NCBI GenBank assembly: GCA_035048485.1
Contig: CM068586.1
Location: forward strand, 28,166,349 to 28,230,348
Direction: 5' to 3'
DNA: 64,000 nucleotides
Source of the DNA: Pteria penguin
Taxonomy: Eukaryota > Mollusca > Bivalvia > Pterioida > Pteriidae
This document shows, piece by piece, positions 1 to 11,640 of the stretch (the stretch's first letter is position 1; the number at the start of each line of letters is the position of its first letter). The translations under genes and the position numbers were made by a program. The notes under the pieces were generated by a model. That model did no database searches. It was not told the DNA's origin and saw only the letters and a list, made by a program, of their open reading frames with translations.

Positions 1-488
1 TTACTGTTCATAAGTTATGACCAAGGTTAAAGCTTTTTAAAAGTAGGTCAAACTTCAAAGTCAAGGTAGCAAATATAAATGCAAAAAATATTGGTATCCA
101 ATGAAAGGACTTGACACAAGGAATACACATGTGAAACATTAAAGTCATGTCTCTAATGGTTTTAAATCTATGATCCAGGTCTATGTTTTTGTTTGCGGAC
201 GACGGCGACAACAACAACGACGACGACGACGCCGAGGGTATGACAATAACTATACAGAAATTCGTCCCGGTAAATTAAAAGAGAACTTTCCAAGTAACTG
301 CAACATTAACGTGTGATATTAGAGTATCTTCATTACAATTATATATCATTACGTTTTCAGTTGCTCCTCAGAGCAAAGCGAACAGGATTCACTTTCGGCT
401 TTTTTACAACACTTTCTAGGTTTTCCATCATTAGAACCATTCTGCCGATATGGATAGTAATAATAAGAAGAAGAACAAGAATGTTGAA
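1..488. other. No gene seen
   Basis: AT-rich with a short GAC triplet stretch at 196-232. The small minus-strand frame here has no recognisable features. Confidence 0.6.
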
Positions 489-650
489 GGTTGATTGGTG
501 TTTTACGTCGCTTTCAACAATATTTCAGTTATATCGCGACATGGAAGCAGGAGGTTACCAGCCTCTTAAACATAGTGGCGCAACCCGGGAATCGAACTCG
601 GATCGTCGGCGCCGCAAGCCAAGCGCTTAACCACTACACCACGCCTGCCC
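489..650 (-). mobile_element. tRNA-derived SINE, family A, copy 1
   Basis: Read on the minus strand it begins as a tRNA-like head: the A-box region TGGTGTAGTGGTTAAGCG is followed by the B-box GAGTTCGATTCCCGG. Then comes a body and a tail reading AAAGCGACGTAAAACACC and AATCAACC. This is RNA polymerase III promoter architecture, so it is a non-autonomous element mobilised by a LINE. The same unit recurs at 9177-9341 and 52543-52672. Several short open frames over it (reading ASQALNHYTTPAP) are artefacts. Confidence 0.85.
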
Positions 651-654
651 CTAG

Positions 655-712
655 AATAATAATAATAATAATAATAATAGTAATAATAATAATAATCATA
701 GTAATGATGATG
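655..712. repeat. (AAT)n microsatellite
   Basis: An interrupted AAT/AAG trinucleotide run directly follows SINE family A copy 1. Confidence 0.9.
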
Positions 713-971
713 ACGTTTAATAAGTCCTCTATAAGTATATTACATAACGAGGCTTCAGAGCAGAGTACAACATACATACAGCTTTAAAATATGGAAATGC
801 AAATCCCGGGTAGCAAACTTTAAACAGTTTTCAATGAAGGCCGAACAAAGTTTTCAATGGATGTTGAAGCCTATAGCCAATGTCTCATTTAAAGTATTGA
901 AAATCGGATCAAAAAGGGAATAAGACACAGTTTAAGGATTTGAAAATGTGTATATATGAAACTGATGTATT

Positions 972-1050
972 TACAGAAGAAAAAAGAGGAGTTACTGGCT
1001 CAGTTATGTGGCAGAAGTCACCATGGAGCTATAGAATACATGAATATCAA
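972..1050 (+). repeat. Dispersed 80-bp repeat, copy 1
   Basis: It is nearly identical to 9731-9813 (shared AAAAGAGGAGTTACTGGCTC and CAGAAGTCACCATGGAGCTA). A looser relative is at 61530-61600. It may be the end of a P2-type retroelement, because the P2 end module has a similar TGTCATACAGCTTTGTC pattern. Confidence 0.7.
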
Positions 1051-1689
1051 TAATATAACAAAAAAAGATATTAATACCATTTAAATGAACTTAATAGTGT
1101 TCGATGCGTCAAAAGTTAGATAAATATTTCTAGCGTTGATTCATTAATGTACAGTAATAAAAACAAACTGATAGAGGTTTCACAACTCCTCGATGTTTTT
1201 AACATTTCGGTTGCTCTTACCTCTGAATCCTGATTCTTATACTTGTTCAAACTGCGCGAACATATTACTTCTTCGAAGGAGTGTCATGCATTCGAATTGA
1301 ATTGAGAACTAGTCGTCTAATTCGAGTGAGAAGACTTACAGAATTCTTGATGCGTTTAAAGTGTTTTTCCAAGCTGTTTAGATTCATAATACAGTACAGG
1401 AGATACATGGTATCGTTCCAGTTTTTTACTATCTCCTCTGAATGCTCTAACAGGACATTACATTTGTGTTATAATGTGAGAGGTACATTTAAATGTCTTT
1501 GTGAAATAAAATAATATTTCACACAATTCCTAAAACATATTACACATTCTATCTTTGGAAAATGAATGACTCTATCAAATTTATAATACAGGTTAAAATA
1601 TGAAAATCACTGCCGCGAGGTATTGTAATTTATGTTGTGTTATGATTCCGATCACTTCACGCCGAAGTCAGATATCATGGCAAGCTTAA
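1051..1689. other. No gene seen
   Basis: AT-rich unique-looking DNA. A 77-codon frame at 1281-1514 has no motif. Confidence 0.55.
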
Positions 1690-1822
1690 TACGTGGAAGA
1701 TCACTCACTGCTTCCTGTGGGCCAGATGAAATGGTATACATTTCTGTGTAACGGATCAGGCAGATGTTGTCACCATATACGTGAAATAATCTTGGATGAC
1801 GCAAAATAATCAATCAATCAAA
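1690..1822 (+). mobile_element. tRNA-derived SINE, family B, 3' part
   Basis: It matches the body and tail of the family B copies at 12785-13060 and 16005-16262 (shared GTCACCATATACGTGAAATAAT and an AATCAATCAATC tail). The tRNA-like head is missing. Confidence 0.7.
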
Positions 1823-1980
1823 GACAAAAGATTTATTAGGCCCCTTTATAACAATATGCAGACCTTTCTTTAAGTGTTGTACTCTGATATACATAGCATT
1901 GGGATTTCTATCACGGTCCTTTTGTAAATCTTCTCCGGGGAGTTAAGACCCTAAACCACGTCCCCCCTGTTAGTCGGAAA
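1823..1980 (+). mobile_element. P2 retroelement, module 2 fragment
   Basis: It translates in one frame with traces LLGPFI, FFKCCTL, ALGFLSRSF and KSSPGS. This matches the part of the P2 element that follows the YGDLV..KLRRV segment in the copies at 47080-47790 and 19540-20010 (shared TTATTAGGCCCCTTTATA-like core). It is truncated and joined to a SINE. Confidence 0.55.
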
Positions 1981-3949
1981 AACTGCAGAACGGGGGCGTT
2001 AGTTCGATTTCAAACGGGCAGTGCCCGGTTCACTTCAATTTATATTTTTGATATTTAATTTTTTTCCATAATAATATTCGTGTTTATTTATTAATGACTT
2101 GAATAATCTTGTTGATCCATATTCTCATATCATAATTCTTTACAAATTTTACAGGTGTGTTCATTGATTGCACTGCTTTGTGGTGAGCCAGTAAAGGGAT
2201 TTATTACACCATTTGAGTGACCACTTCAAGTGACCGTTCTATGTGGGTACCAAACCTGTATTACAAAACCGAATATATGATTATGATTTTTGCTCTTATT
2301 CTTGTTTGCTCTGCATGTCTATGTCGACATTAGTTATTCAGCTGAATCAGAAATCTTGTTTTATTTAAAGTTTAAAGAAACAAAGCAAAGAAAATTTCGT
2401 AATGGGGGAGTTCACATACAAAGAATTCCATAATTCATGTTAATCATTTAGTATTACAATTTTTTATAAATATATATATATATTGACAGGTATTAGATGG
2501 GAGGTTCTGGTATTTATTTCAGAGGATTGTTAAATCATTTGTATAAATATTTATATCATAAGAGGATAGTTTAAAATATCAATCCACGTCTATTCTCCTA
2601 TTTGCTAAACTTCAATTTATGACTTAATGGTACACATAAATCCACCAATATTTAATGTCATATATACATTTCTTGAATATTTTAATTTAATCAGTTCGAT
2701 AAATGAGGAACAGTTTCATGTTTATTCGACACCACAAAAGTATTGTTTCCAGAACATGCAAGATATCAAAAGTAGACGGTATGTAGACCAAGCCATTTAG
2801 CATTTTCCAGAAACTGCATGTTATTAGCTCTTTTCAATACATGCTTGTTGGTTATTACCTGTTGATCTCAATGTTGTTTGAGGTTATTATTCATATGAAT
2901 TGTCGACTATAGTAACAGCTTCCAAGGAGGTTGATTACTGACCAATGACAAACCCATGTACATTCACATCTTGCATGGCACGTTTGAATTTTCTTTTGTA
3001 TTGTTGGTATGGTGGAAACATTAATGGAACCTAAGGAAACAGATAACGGTACCTCCTTTTAATATTCGTTGTTCATGAAATATACACCATAGTATGTTGC
3101 TATGGATAACACAGTAACACAATGCCTGTTAATTTCGTTTTCATTAACTTTACCATACAAAATCGGTGCGTGTCTTGTCGTGTGACTGTACATGTTTTGT
3201 TATTCCTGTCTCGTTGTTATTATTTTCTGTGCTTCTGCTGGATTTGACTTTTAAAACAATATATAACATCTACTTCTGGACAAGGACACTATTTTACCGT
3301 TGGCGTTTCTCTGGATACAATTAAACTTTCTTTGTAGATTAACTTTAGATTAGGTAGATTACGTTTTGTACATTTTATTGGCGTTTACGCTACAAATGAA
3401 TAAGCAGAATAATTAAGCGTACCAGGCAAATTATTATTAGATGTGAACGTTGGTGTTACAAACCAGTCTTCAACGGTAAAAGATCAAGTAAGTTTCGCAC
3501 ATGCTGCCTTATAATAACTAGAGAAGGAAATATATCCAAATGACACATATCTGCTGACACAGGTTATCTAGTATTAAACAAGACATGATAAAAACAATTC
3601 TCAATTTGTTGTACTTTGATACAATAAATAAATATAAAACCAAAATCAAATCATTAGTATTATTTGCAGTCACAGATGTAGGAAACGGTATAGCCGTAGT
3701 CATAATCTGTATATCATCAATATGAATAATACAGCATGGTAAAATGGTAATGCAGACGGTATAACTACTCTGAAATAAGGAAGTCAACATGTCAGACACC
3801 GATCTATCATATGAGCAAATAACATCTTTATGTCGACGGTAAAATTTAAAGAATGTTGAGTTAATATTTATATTTCATATCCTTATGATAGTAACTTTTC
3901 TCCTAGAAGTTTGCCTTGATAAATAAAGGAACGATATACTCAGAAGAAG
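1981..3949. other. No gene seen
   Basis: AT-rich DNA with a short TA run near 2470. No coding or repeat signal is recognised. Confidence 0.55.
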
Positions 3950-4315
3950 CTCGAGTATACCGATTCATTCAAGATACATAAACACTATACGCAGGTGATA
4001 AAGGAAAGTTACTCCTTGTATATGGAAAGTTAACAATGGTGAAACCAAAGTCATCTGGTTCGTGCTGTGAAGTAGTAAATCTACCATCTTGGTCAATATG
4101 AAGTAGAAAATCTAAATATCAGGCACATCAATAGGATTCTGCAGTGTCTTTAATTTCTAGTTCATTGAAAATAGCGTATGTACGCAGTAATTAACGAACC
4201 ATTATCACTGATTGATAGGAGTATATTGAGGTATAAGGCAGTAAACGCGTTCTTAGTTGTGTCTTTCATCTGGAGTTCCTTTGGATATATGATGTTATGA
4301 TGTTGAGGTGATCTC
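3950..4315 (-). pseudogene. P2-type reverse transcriptase relic
   Basis: The minus strand preserves, over shifted frames, the order IYPKELQMKDTT, DQDGRFTTS, DDFGFTIVNFPY and SPAYSVYVS. This is the RT region C-terminal to the catalytic YxDD box in the fuller copies here. The catalytic box is absent, and stops and a frameshift are present. It does not encode an active enzyme. Confidence 0.65.
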
Positions 4316-5082
4316 TAAATACAAGAGTTGTTAATCGATCAAACAAACAAACAAACAAAAACAAAAACAAAAACAAAACAAAAGAAAAAAAAAAACTCTT
4401 GAATTCCATTTGTTCTTAAAATTTAAATCTTTCCTAAGTAGAAAGCAATTCGGGTGTCATGGACGCTGTACATGAGTCCTTAGGGGACCAGAACGAAGCA
4501 TTTTAAGTGGAAGGGATCAGAACTTGAAATAGAGATGAGATGGAGATAGAAAGTGCATTGAGGTGAAAGGAGATTATATTGAAAATTAATGACAATTCTT
4601 TCAGTCCTCGGTATTTCTTAGTACAAAGGACAGAGGATTTTGACCATTCCCCGTTCACATTTGTAATATATGTGAAATAACAATAATCATATTTGTCTAT
4701 TAACAAACATAAAATATTCCATACCATATTCATTTTTTTCTTTATTTCTAAGATTGTCATTGCCGTGTCATTGATAAATCATACCTGTCAAAACAAATCA
4801 TGGAGGCAGATTTCATTTTTATCTGAAAATACCATTTTATGAACAACAGATCATACACAATATTACATGTGTTTACCTGTATGTATTGACATTCATTGAA
4901 TGAAATATTGACTCACATGTAAATACCATGTTATATTTGAGAAAGTGGAAGTACGAAATTTACGTCTATTGTATCTCTGAATATCTAAAGAATATTTGAG
5001 AATCGATCACTGGCTATCTGTAATGGAGTAAACGCTTCCTTGAATGAATCTATGCTCCGTGTTGGATTAGCCTATTTCTTAT
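4316..5082. other. A-rich patch and 3' region of the GPCR gene
   Basis: An AAACA-rich tract at 4340-4397. The remainder is probably 3'UTR and intergenic DNA of the receptor gene. Confidence 0.45.
4741..4746 (-). terminator. Candidate poly(A) signal AATAAA for the GPCR gene
   Basis: This is the first AATAAA on the minus strand downstream of the receptor stop codon, about 340 bases away. In AT-rich DNA the hexamer is common, so the assignment is positional only. Confidence 0.3.
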
Positions 5083-6116
5083 TCATACCCAAGTCTGTGA
5101 CATGCCATTGGTAGTTTGCTTTAATGAATGACAATAATGCAAGTGTTTCTTTGGAAAGAATGTAAACAACATCTTCACTTCTCGTCTGAAGTATGTTCCT
5201 GTGAGACTATACAGGAAGAAATTAATGCAATAGTTTATATAAAATAATGACCTAGTTATATATAAAACTCCTTGCCAATAATCAACGTCTAAATCATGAC
5301 CTAGGTCATTATAGTTAGAAATGTATTTTGAATGAAAAAAATTTCTGAACCAAATAGCGAAAAAAGGCACATTAAATGCGACAAAACAGAAAGATATCGC
5401 AAATAATGTAAATGTGAACTCGATTTTGATAGCGCTTTTTTCGAAAACATATTTCCTACGAATGTTCCGTTTGTTTCGCAGAATAAGGCTCATAATGATT
5501 TTGGTATTTAATACTGTTATAATCAGAAAGGGCACGACTGCAATTAATATTGCAAATACATTGTCAAGTATGAAAGATACAAACCCAAAAGCCGGATCAG
5601 TTGTACAGTAACTAACACCACTTTCATGAACATACACACCACTTAGAAAAGGTTTATAGAGACTCAATGTTAACGACAATATAAAAATTGAAATAAGAAA
5701 TTTCCGAGTGCCGCTTCTTGTACACACATTTCTTCTATGTAGAGGATAGCAGACCCCGATGCAACGTTCAATTGTGAAGGCAACAACAATCCAGGACGAC
5801 AGGCACCTTGAGGCGTACGACATGTACAACTGTAATTGACAAATACCTTGTGAGTCAAGGAATTCTATTCTTACGCCTTGGAAGATATATGTGTATCCTC
5901 GTCTAAACCATTCTACAGTGACGTAGAAAAACAATGTGATTAGGTCCGAAGCTGATAATGCTGCGAGATAAGTGCTTGCGGACAGTCGTCGCATATTCTT
6001 TGAGAGAAATACATTTAATGATAGAGAATTTCCAATAAAGCCGATCACCATGATGACTGGCGTGAAATAAGCATAAAATGCTCTTCCTGACCGCAAAGTT
6101 CCATTAGCTTCTGAAC
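5083..6116 (-). CDS. Class A (rhodopsin-like) GPCR, exon 2 with all seven helices; probable neuropeptide receptor
   Basis: This single exon encodes the whole transmembrane core of a plasma-membrane receptor that would signal through G proteins. The minus strand reads TTTCAG just before 6116, a good acceptor. The first full codons add a third sequon (NGT). In the predicted 382-residue product, TM1 carries GNS (Asn about 68), TM2 SASDL (Asp about 96), and Cys about 131 starts TM3, which ends in ERC (about 155-157) in place of DRY. A second extracellular loop has SYCTT, whose Cys would pair with Cys 131. TM5 has VPFLIITVLN. TM6 has AFNVP instead of CWxP. TM7 has NFFLY instead of NPxxY, then a basic helix-8 stretch (YFRREVK). 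The stop is at 5085-5083. These variants resemble the expanded lophotrochozoan FMRFamide/thyrotropin-releasing-hormone-like peptide receptors. The ligand cannot be read from sequence. No disabling break is seen, so it is likely functional. Confidence 0.88.
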
Positions 6117-6796
6117 CTGAAATGAATAGTAGTCATAAAAGCATATAGATTTCCTTAAGTCATTACAACGAAAAAAGACATACATATACGAAATGTTTAT
6201 TTACAGTTCATATATTGTAGATATCTTTTCCCTGTATTATAAACATCACCTAACTCATATAACGGTATGTGTATATATGGTAATTATTTAATACGTTTTG
6301 ACCTTCATGTTTGTAAAAGAACCAGCTTAATTAGTGGCGTATTATATACTACTGTATTTATACGCTTAACAAGGGACGTCCGCGTTGCAATGTTTCACCT
6401 GAATGCAGGTTATTACCTACCTCTGGTAGAATTCGAATCTAATATCTTATGTTCCTTATATTATCTGAATACACTGTCATTTTAATTTATTTCAGACGTT
6501 GTTCTTAAATAAATAATATTTTTTTAAGAATCATAAATGACATTCTAACATTTCTAACTTTACACATTAGTTATTAATGGATAATTTGTATTATATACAA
6601 ACAAAAATATTTATCTTCATTAAACAGAGACATATGATTTCTATCGCTTATCATATTAGCTTTTCATGAGCAAGAAAATTGCGATATGATGGATATTAGA
6701 CGTTTACCCTGTATATTAATAATTGAAGATAGTTCTCATAACTCTGTTGAGTATTGCAATAACTACTAGGATTAAAAACTAGAAGTTGTGTCTTAC
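6117..6796 (-). other. Intron of the GPCR gene
   Basis: The 680-base interval lies between donor GTAAGA (6796-6791) and acceptor TTTCAG (6122-6117) on the minus strand. It is AT-rich, and reading through it from exon 1 meets stops quickly. No embedded gene is seen. Confidence 0.7.
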
Positions 6797-6920
6797 CCGG
6801 TATCCAGGTGTGGTCCTCCACTGAGATGTTTGTTTCGTTCTGTTTGTATAACAATGTAGATTTTCCGAGATAATCAAGCAGCATGTCGTACACATCCGAC
6901 GTTTCCGTCATGACTGAATT
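6797..6920 (-). CDS. GPCR gene, exon 1 (N-terminal ectodomain)
   Basis: This is the first coding exon of the receptor completed by the exon at 5083-6116. The ATG is at 6911-6909, and 115 coding bases give 38 codons plus one base. The exon ends at 6797, followed on the minus strand by GTAAGA, a strong donor (6796-6791). The one leftover base joins two bases of the next exon as a glycine codon, so the phases match. Just before the ATG the minus strand reads TTATTTCTAG and then 9 bases of leader, so 6920 may itself follow a 5'UTR intron. The peptide is hydrophilic, with no signal peptide, and has two N-glycosylation sequons (NET and NIS), as expected for the extracellular tail of a class A GPCR. 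The exon identity is inferred from position, phase and composition. The ATG choice is the only in-frame start close to the acceptor. Confidence 0.7.
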
Positions 6921-7204
6921 CTAGAAATAAAACGAATTATTACTCAGGTGTAATAAACCCGTAATAGGTCTCACAGAATGTTATTAGTATATAGCATTAG
7001 CTGTTTCAAATGTAAAATAATTAATTTTTAACAGATTAGTACATTCAAATGACAATGCAGCAGCTGAAAGCCTAGAACATGTTAAAACAAAGAGAGAGAG
7101 AGAGTATTATATCTCGGCTCTACTCCAACTATTGTCAAAAAAAAAAATAATAATGAAATGGATTCTCCTTGCTGCAAGAGACATTAATGTTGCAGCTTAC
7201 AGTT

Positions 7205-7262
7205 TAATACTCCTGAGGAAACTCAGCAAAAAGCTATTCACAAAAAAGAAGAAAAACCATTA

Positions 7263-7334
<72 letters not shown>

Positions 7335-7393
7335 TTAAGACTCCTGAGGAAACTCAGCAAAAAGCTATTCACAAAAAAGAAGAAAAACCATTA

Positions 7394-7465
<72 letters not shown>

Positions 7466-7538
7466 TTAAGACTCCTGAGGAAACTCAGCAAAAAGCTATT
7501 CACAAAAAAGAAGAAAAACCATTAAATAATAATAATAA

Positions 7539-7601
<63 letters not shown>

Positions 7602-7610
7602 AAAATAAAA
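7205..7610 (+). repeat. 131-bp tandem triplication with (AAT)n and (AAAT)n
   Basis: The unit CTCCTGAGGAAACTCAGCA...AAACCATTAAAT plus (AAT)n starts at 7210, 7341 and 7472, exactly 131 bases apart. The third unit passes from AAT into AAAT repeats (7541-7600). Confidence 0.9.
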
Positions 7611-7620
7611 ATAAAAAATT

Positions 7621-8375
7621 CAAAAGATCCATCAGACATATTGGATTTCCAATACAATCTAATTAATACATAGATCAATATCAAGTCAAGTGAGAGATAG
7701 AAAAGAGAGAGCGAACAAATGAAAAATATCATATTGCATAATTTGATATGTGAATAAAATATTATTGATGCTAAAGATCACATCTAGCGTTATTATGAAG
7801 AAATGCACGTCTTCTAAATTCTTTCCTGGTCACATAATCATTTGAATCCCTGTATTATTCCTTCACAGAATCAATAAACCGAAGATCTACAGAAAAAAGG
7901 ATGAAAGGAATACAAAACGAAAACCGCATTAATAGCATTGCAACACACAGTGATGTAGAAAGTCATGAAGATTAAGGCGTTTTCTAACTATAAAAATGAT
8001 CATCCTATAAAACGAATCATCATCGTTTGGACGGAGACCAGCATAATCAGTAATGATTACAATAAAATGGTTATATGTGATTTACCCAGATTTATCCTAA
8101 ATTTATGTAAATTTTACAGAGAAAAATTTTTGATTCACAGTTTTATTTTTCTAGTAACTCTTTGGCTTATGTTAACAAGTATATTCAAAATAATATCTTA
8201 CCTGAATCTTATAGGATATCTTTTTAGTTATATTTGAATAGCAGCTGCAGTTCTTATCGTGAATCAACAATGCGTTTGATTTTTGCAGAAGGAAATGGCG
8301 TTTTAGTTTTATCTTAAAATATCTATTTGTACGTAGAATGTGATACTATATAAACTTAATCATAATTAACTTAAT
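7621..8375. other. No gene seen
   Basis: AT-rich DNA upstream of a P1 relic. The 90-codon frame at 7965-8237 has no recognisable motif. Confidence 0.5.
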
Positions 8376-8975
8376 TCTGGCTGACATATTACTTTACTCA
8401 TACGAAGCTGAATTCGTTCAGTCTTTTATTTCCGCAATGAAATAAACAGTTGGTTCTTGACTTCAATTTCACGTACAGATATATAGATGATTTGCTTTCA
8501 ATTAATAATCCTTCATTCGCGGATTACCTTAGCATCATCTAGCCAAGTAAACTGGAAGTCAAAGAAAGTAGTAATTCTACTTCGTATTTAGATTTTATGT
8601 TTTCTTTCGACACTGATGGTCAATTGTGCATCTCACTCTATGACAAACAATTTCGCTATCACAAAGTTTCCTTTCATATGTGCAACATTCCATTATCACC
8701 CGCATACGGCGTATTCATATCTCAGTTAATACTTTATTCTAGAGCATGTTCAAGTTAGAAGTGACAATGACTTTGTTCTGAGGGCTAGACGACTATAGTA
8801 AAAGGTTACCTACTTTGACTTCTCCATATATAACGTTATATGGAATCTACACGATTTGACTCCTTCTACTGGGTATATGTTACAGATGTTGCTAGCAAGC
8901 AGGACATGCTCACTCTCCCCGGGCATCTGATCTCAATCCATCAATGGGGTTCACATATGCTCCTCAAGTAGACGT
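8376..8975 (+). pseudogene. P1 reverse transcriptase relic plus conserved 3' flank
   Basis: Across several frames it retains LLYSYEAEF, then RYIDDLLSINNPSF with the catalytic YIDD present, then YLDF and SPAYGVFISQLI. Stops (for example inside the IYPSELE region) and at least two frameshifts break it, and sequence is lost around the KRDDFNF segment. From 8813 it carries the P1 3' flank (GGTTACCTACTTTGACTTCT, TGCTAGCAAGCAGGA) also found at 62335, 63080 and, inverted, at 59160. Penelope-like is my best family guess for P1/P2 (GIPMG and YIDD boxes, no LTR seen). Confidence 0.75.
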
Positions 8976-9176
8976 TGTTTTCTAGTTGGTTTTCATTTTC
9001 ACTGATTTTGTATGTCCTTTGGTTTCATGATTTTCGGACCTATGGTTTGGATTTATCCATCATCTTTACATTAATAATAAACTGTGTTGTAATCATAACC
9101 CATCCAAATTTTTAAGATTCCTAGTCATTCTAAATTCAAATCCAGTAGTATATTGCATCTTAGTATCGTTGGTTGT

Positions 9177-9341
9177 TTGTTTGATTGGTGTTTTACGTCG
9201 CATTCAACAAATTTTCAGTTCTATCGCGACATGGAAGCAGGAGGTAACCAATCTCTTAAACATATTGGCGCAACCCGGGAATCCAACCTGGATCGTCGGT
9301 GCCGCAAGCCAAGCGCTTAACCACTACACCAAGCCTGCCCC
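9177..9341 (-). mobile_element. tRNA-derived SINE, family A, copy 2
   Basis: It is full-length like copy 1, with a few substitutions in the A/B-box head (B-box now GGTTGGATTCCCGG). It lies shortly downstream of a P1 retroelement relic. Confidence 0.85.
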
Positions 9342-9730
9342 TCTACGTATCGTAAGATTTGTTCTCTGATGCCATTCAAACAATTATTTTTGCAACAAAA
9401 CAGGTGCAAAATCTAATAAGATTATGAATTTCTATTATCTGTAAATATCGAAAAATAATTTCACAGAGGACAATAGTGCGTATTTCCGTGAATACAACCG
9501 TAGCGCATGTTACATTGTATATCGGTGTATCTATGCGTATCTATGCGTAGTTCAACCAATCAAAATATGTATACTGAGGTTGGAAAACTATAAAATCCGA
9601 TTTTCACCGAAGTCGTAAAATATCTATACGAAAATCAATTTTAGCATCACAAAATCCAATACATATGGATATATAAATCGCTTCACAGTTCATGGAATTT
9701 TTGCATGACCAGCTGGATTCATGTTCCATA

Positions 9731-9813
9731 AAAGGAAAAAGAGGAGTTACTGGCTCAGTTATGTGGCAGAAGTCACCATGGAGCTATACAATACATGAAC
9801 ATAAATGATATAC
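9731..9813 (+). repeat. Dispersed 80-bp repeat, copy 2
   Basis: It is nearly identical to 972-1050. It stops about 20 bases before the P2 fragment at 9835. Confidence 0.7.
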
Positions 9814-9834
9814 TGGCACATATAACACATTACA

Positions 9835-10360
9835 AAAATGTATGATTGTATTGCAATTACGATACCGACTTAGGACGGTCATTTAATTTGACAAAAGCCA
9901 AACAAATGGTGTGATTCACCGGTTTACGGGCCTTCCACTCACCGTAACAACAGAACAATCAAAGGACGTACATTTAAAAATCTATAAATAATCCTCCATG
10001 TAAAGAATAAGGGTCAACAGGTATCGCATATTGAGAGGTCATAAAAATATAAACACGTAAGATATTGTAAAACACATAATGATATAACAATATATGCCAC
10101 ATCAATATGATAAACTGTGCTCTGCCAGTCTGAAAGCGAGCTAAGACACTAGATCTGTAGGAGTCCCGACTAACAGTCAGAGGAGACGAGGTTCAGGACC
10201 ATGTCTCCTCTGAAAGAGGTTTGGACAAGACCCATCATATAATCCCCAGCGCCCTGTTAGTCAGCGTGCAACGTTCAAGTAAAAGTCTGTATAAGGCTGT
10301 AGAGGGGCCAAATACAAGACCTATAGTCTTTTTGATGATCTCAATGTCATACTTTCATAT
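9835..10360 (-). mobile_element. P2 retroelement, modules 2 and 3
   Basis: On the minus strand a module-2 tail (TAGGTCTTGTATTTGGCCCC and onward) is followed by module 3 (TGTCCTTTGATTGT, ACCGGTGAATC, GACCGTCCTAAGTCGGTAT). It has the same order as 47080-47790. No RT part is attached. Confidence 0.7.
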
Positions 10361-10582
10361 TAAGAAGATGTTTGACTATTTTATTACATGATAAAATAAC
10401 GTTATCGGAGCCTTTTATTTTCCTTGGTTTATATAGTTTATAGTTTATAACCAACAATAAGAATTCAATTCTTAAATATATATTTAAAAAAGGGAATTAC
10501 GTAATTTTACTTAGACATTCAAAATAATGGGATTCGGTATAATATTGAATGTCAGAGATAGGATTAGGTTTCCTGATGAGCA

Positions 10583-11400
10583 ACCATGTCCTGATAGCAT
10601 CATCCACAGTCCATGAATGTCCATATCAAGCATGACCTCATAGTATCCTCCGTGCGTGAATGTCCATGTCAAGCATGTCCTAATAACATCATCCACCGTG
10701 CGTGAATGTCCATATCAAACATGTCCTGATAGCATCCACCGTGCGTGAATGTCCATATGAAGCATGACCTGATAACATCATCCACCGTGCGTGAATGTCC
10801 ATATCAAGCCTGAACTGATAGGATCATCCACCGTGCGTGAATGTCCATATCAAGCATGACCTGATAGGATCATCCACCGTGCGTGAATGTCCATATTCAA
10901 GCATATCCTGACAGCATCCACCGTGCGTGAATGTCGATATCAAGCATGACCTGATAGGATCATCCACCGTGCGTGAATGTCCATATCAAGCATGACCTGA
11001 TAACATCATCCACCGTGCGTGAATGTCCATATCAAGCATGAACTGATAGGATCATCCACCGTGCGTGAATGTCCATATCAACCATGGCCTGATAACATCA
11101 TCCACCGTGCGTGAATGTCCATATCAAGCATGACCTGATAGGATCATCCACCGTGCGTGAATGTCCATATCAAGCATGACCTGATAGGATCATCCACCGT
11201 GCGTGAATGTCCATATCAAGCATGACCTGATAGCATCATCCACCGTGCGTGAATGTCCATATCAAGCATGTCCTGATAGCATCCGCCGTGCGTGAATGTC
11301 CATATCAAGCATGACCTGATAACATCATCCACCGTGCGTGAATGTCCATATCAAGCATGACCTGATAGCATCATCCACCGTGAGTGAATGTCCATATCAC
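10583..11400 (+). repeat. 46-bp minisatellite, about 18 copies
   Basis: The unit CACCGTGCGTGAATGTCCAT followed by ATCAAGCATGACCTGATAGG and ATCATC is repeated head to tail. Some units lack three bases (43 bp) and most differ by a few substitutions. The left end is more degenerate than the centre. No other copy is seen in the window. Confidence 0.95.
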
Positions 11401-11631
11401 ACTTGTTCAAACCAAACGACATTAGAACTAAGTTGTGATATTACTCTGAACTCCGACGATGAAAGCATTATAACTAAAATGGATAAGGATTTTACAAATT
11501 CAAAATGTCAATTCGTCAGTAATGCAATAGACAAGAAGTCACTTAAAATTCATTCAATTCCTATAATAGCTTTAATTTATAATCTTGGAGCAGGCTTAAG
11601 TAATACCCTATCTCATTTAACACGGCTTTGA
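11338..11631 (+). CDS. Unassigned ORF overlapping the end of a minisatellite
   Basis: The first third of this 97-codon frame is the last units of the 46-bp minisatellite, so its ATG is not evidence of a real start. The part after about 11400 is unique sequence and stays open for about 75 codons (including TLNSDDESIITKMDKDF) to a TGA. It could be a relic coding exon. No splice site or family is clear. Confidence 0.18.
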   Translation: MNVHIKHDLIASSTVSECPYHTCSNQTTLELSCDITLNSDDESIITKMDKDFTNSKCQFVSNAIDKKSLKIHSIPIIALIYNLGAGLSNTLSHLTRL

Positions 11632-11640
11632 AGTATGTTG

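Noticed and set aside
491..787. 98-codon frame and its 105-codon neighbour
   Set aside because: They cross SINE family A and an AAT microsatellite.
5414..5858. Small frames on both strands across the receptor exon
   Set aside because: They are shadows of the GPCR reading frame.
10583..11400. CRISPR-like regular spacing
   Set aside because: The units are contiguous with no unique spacers, and the context is animal nuclear DNA. It is a minisatellite.
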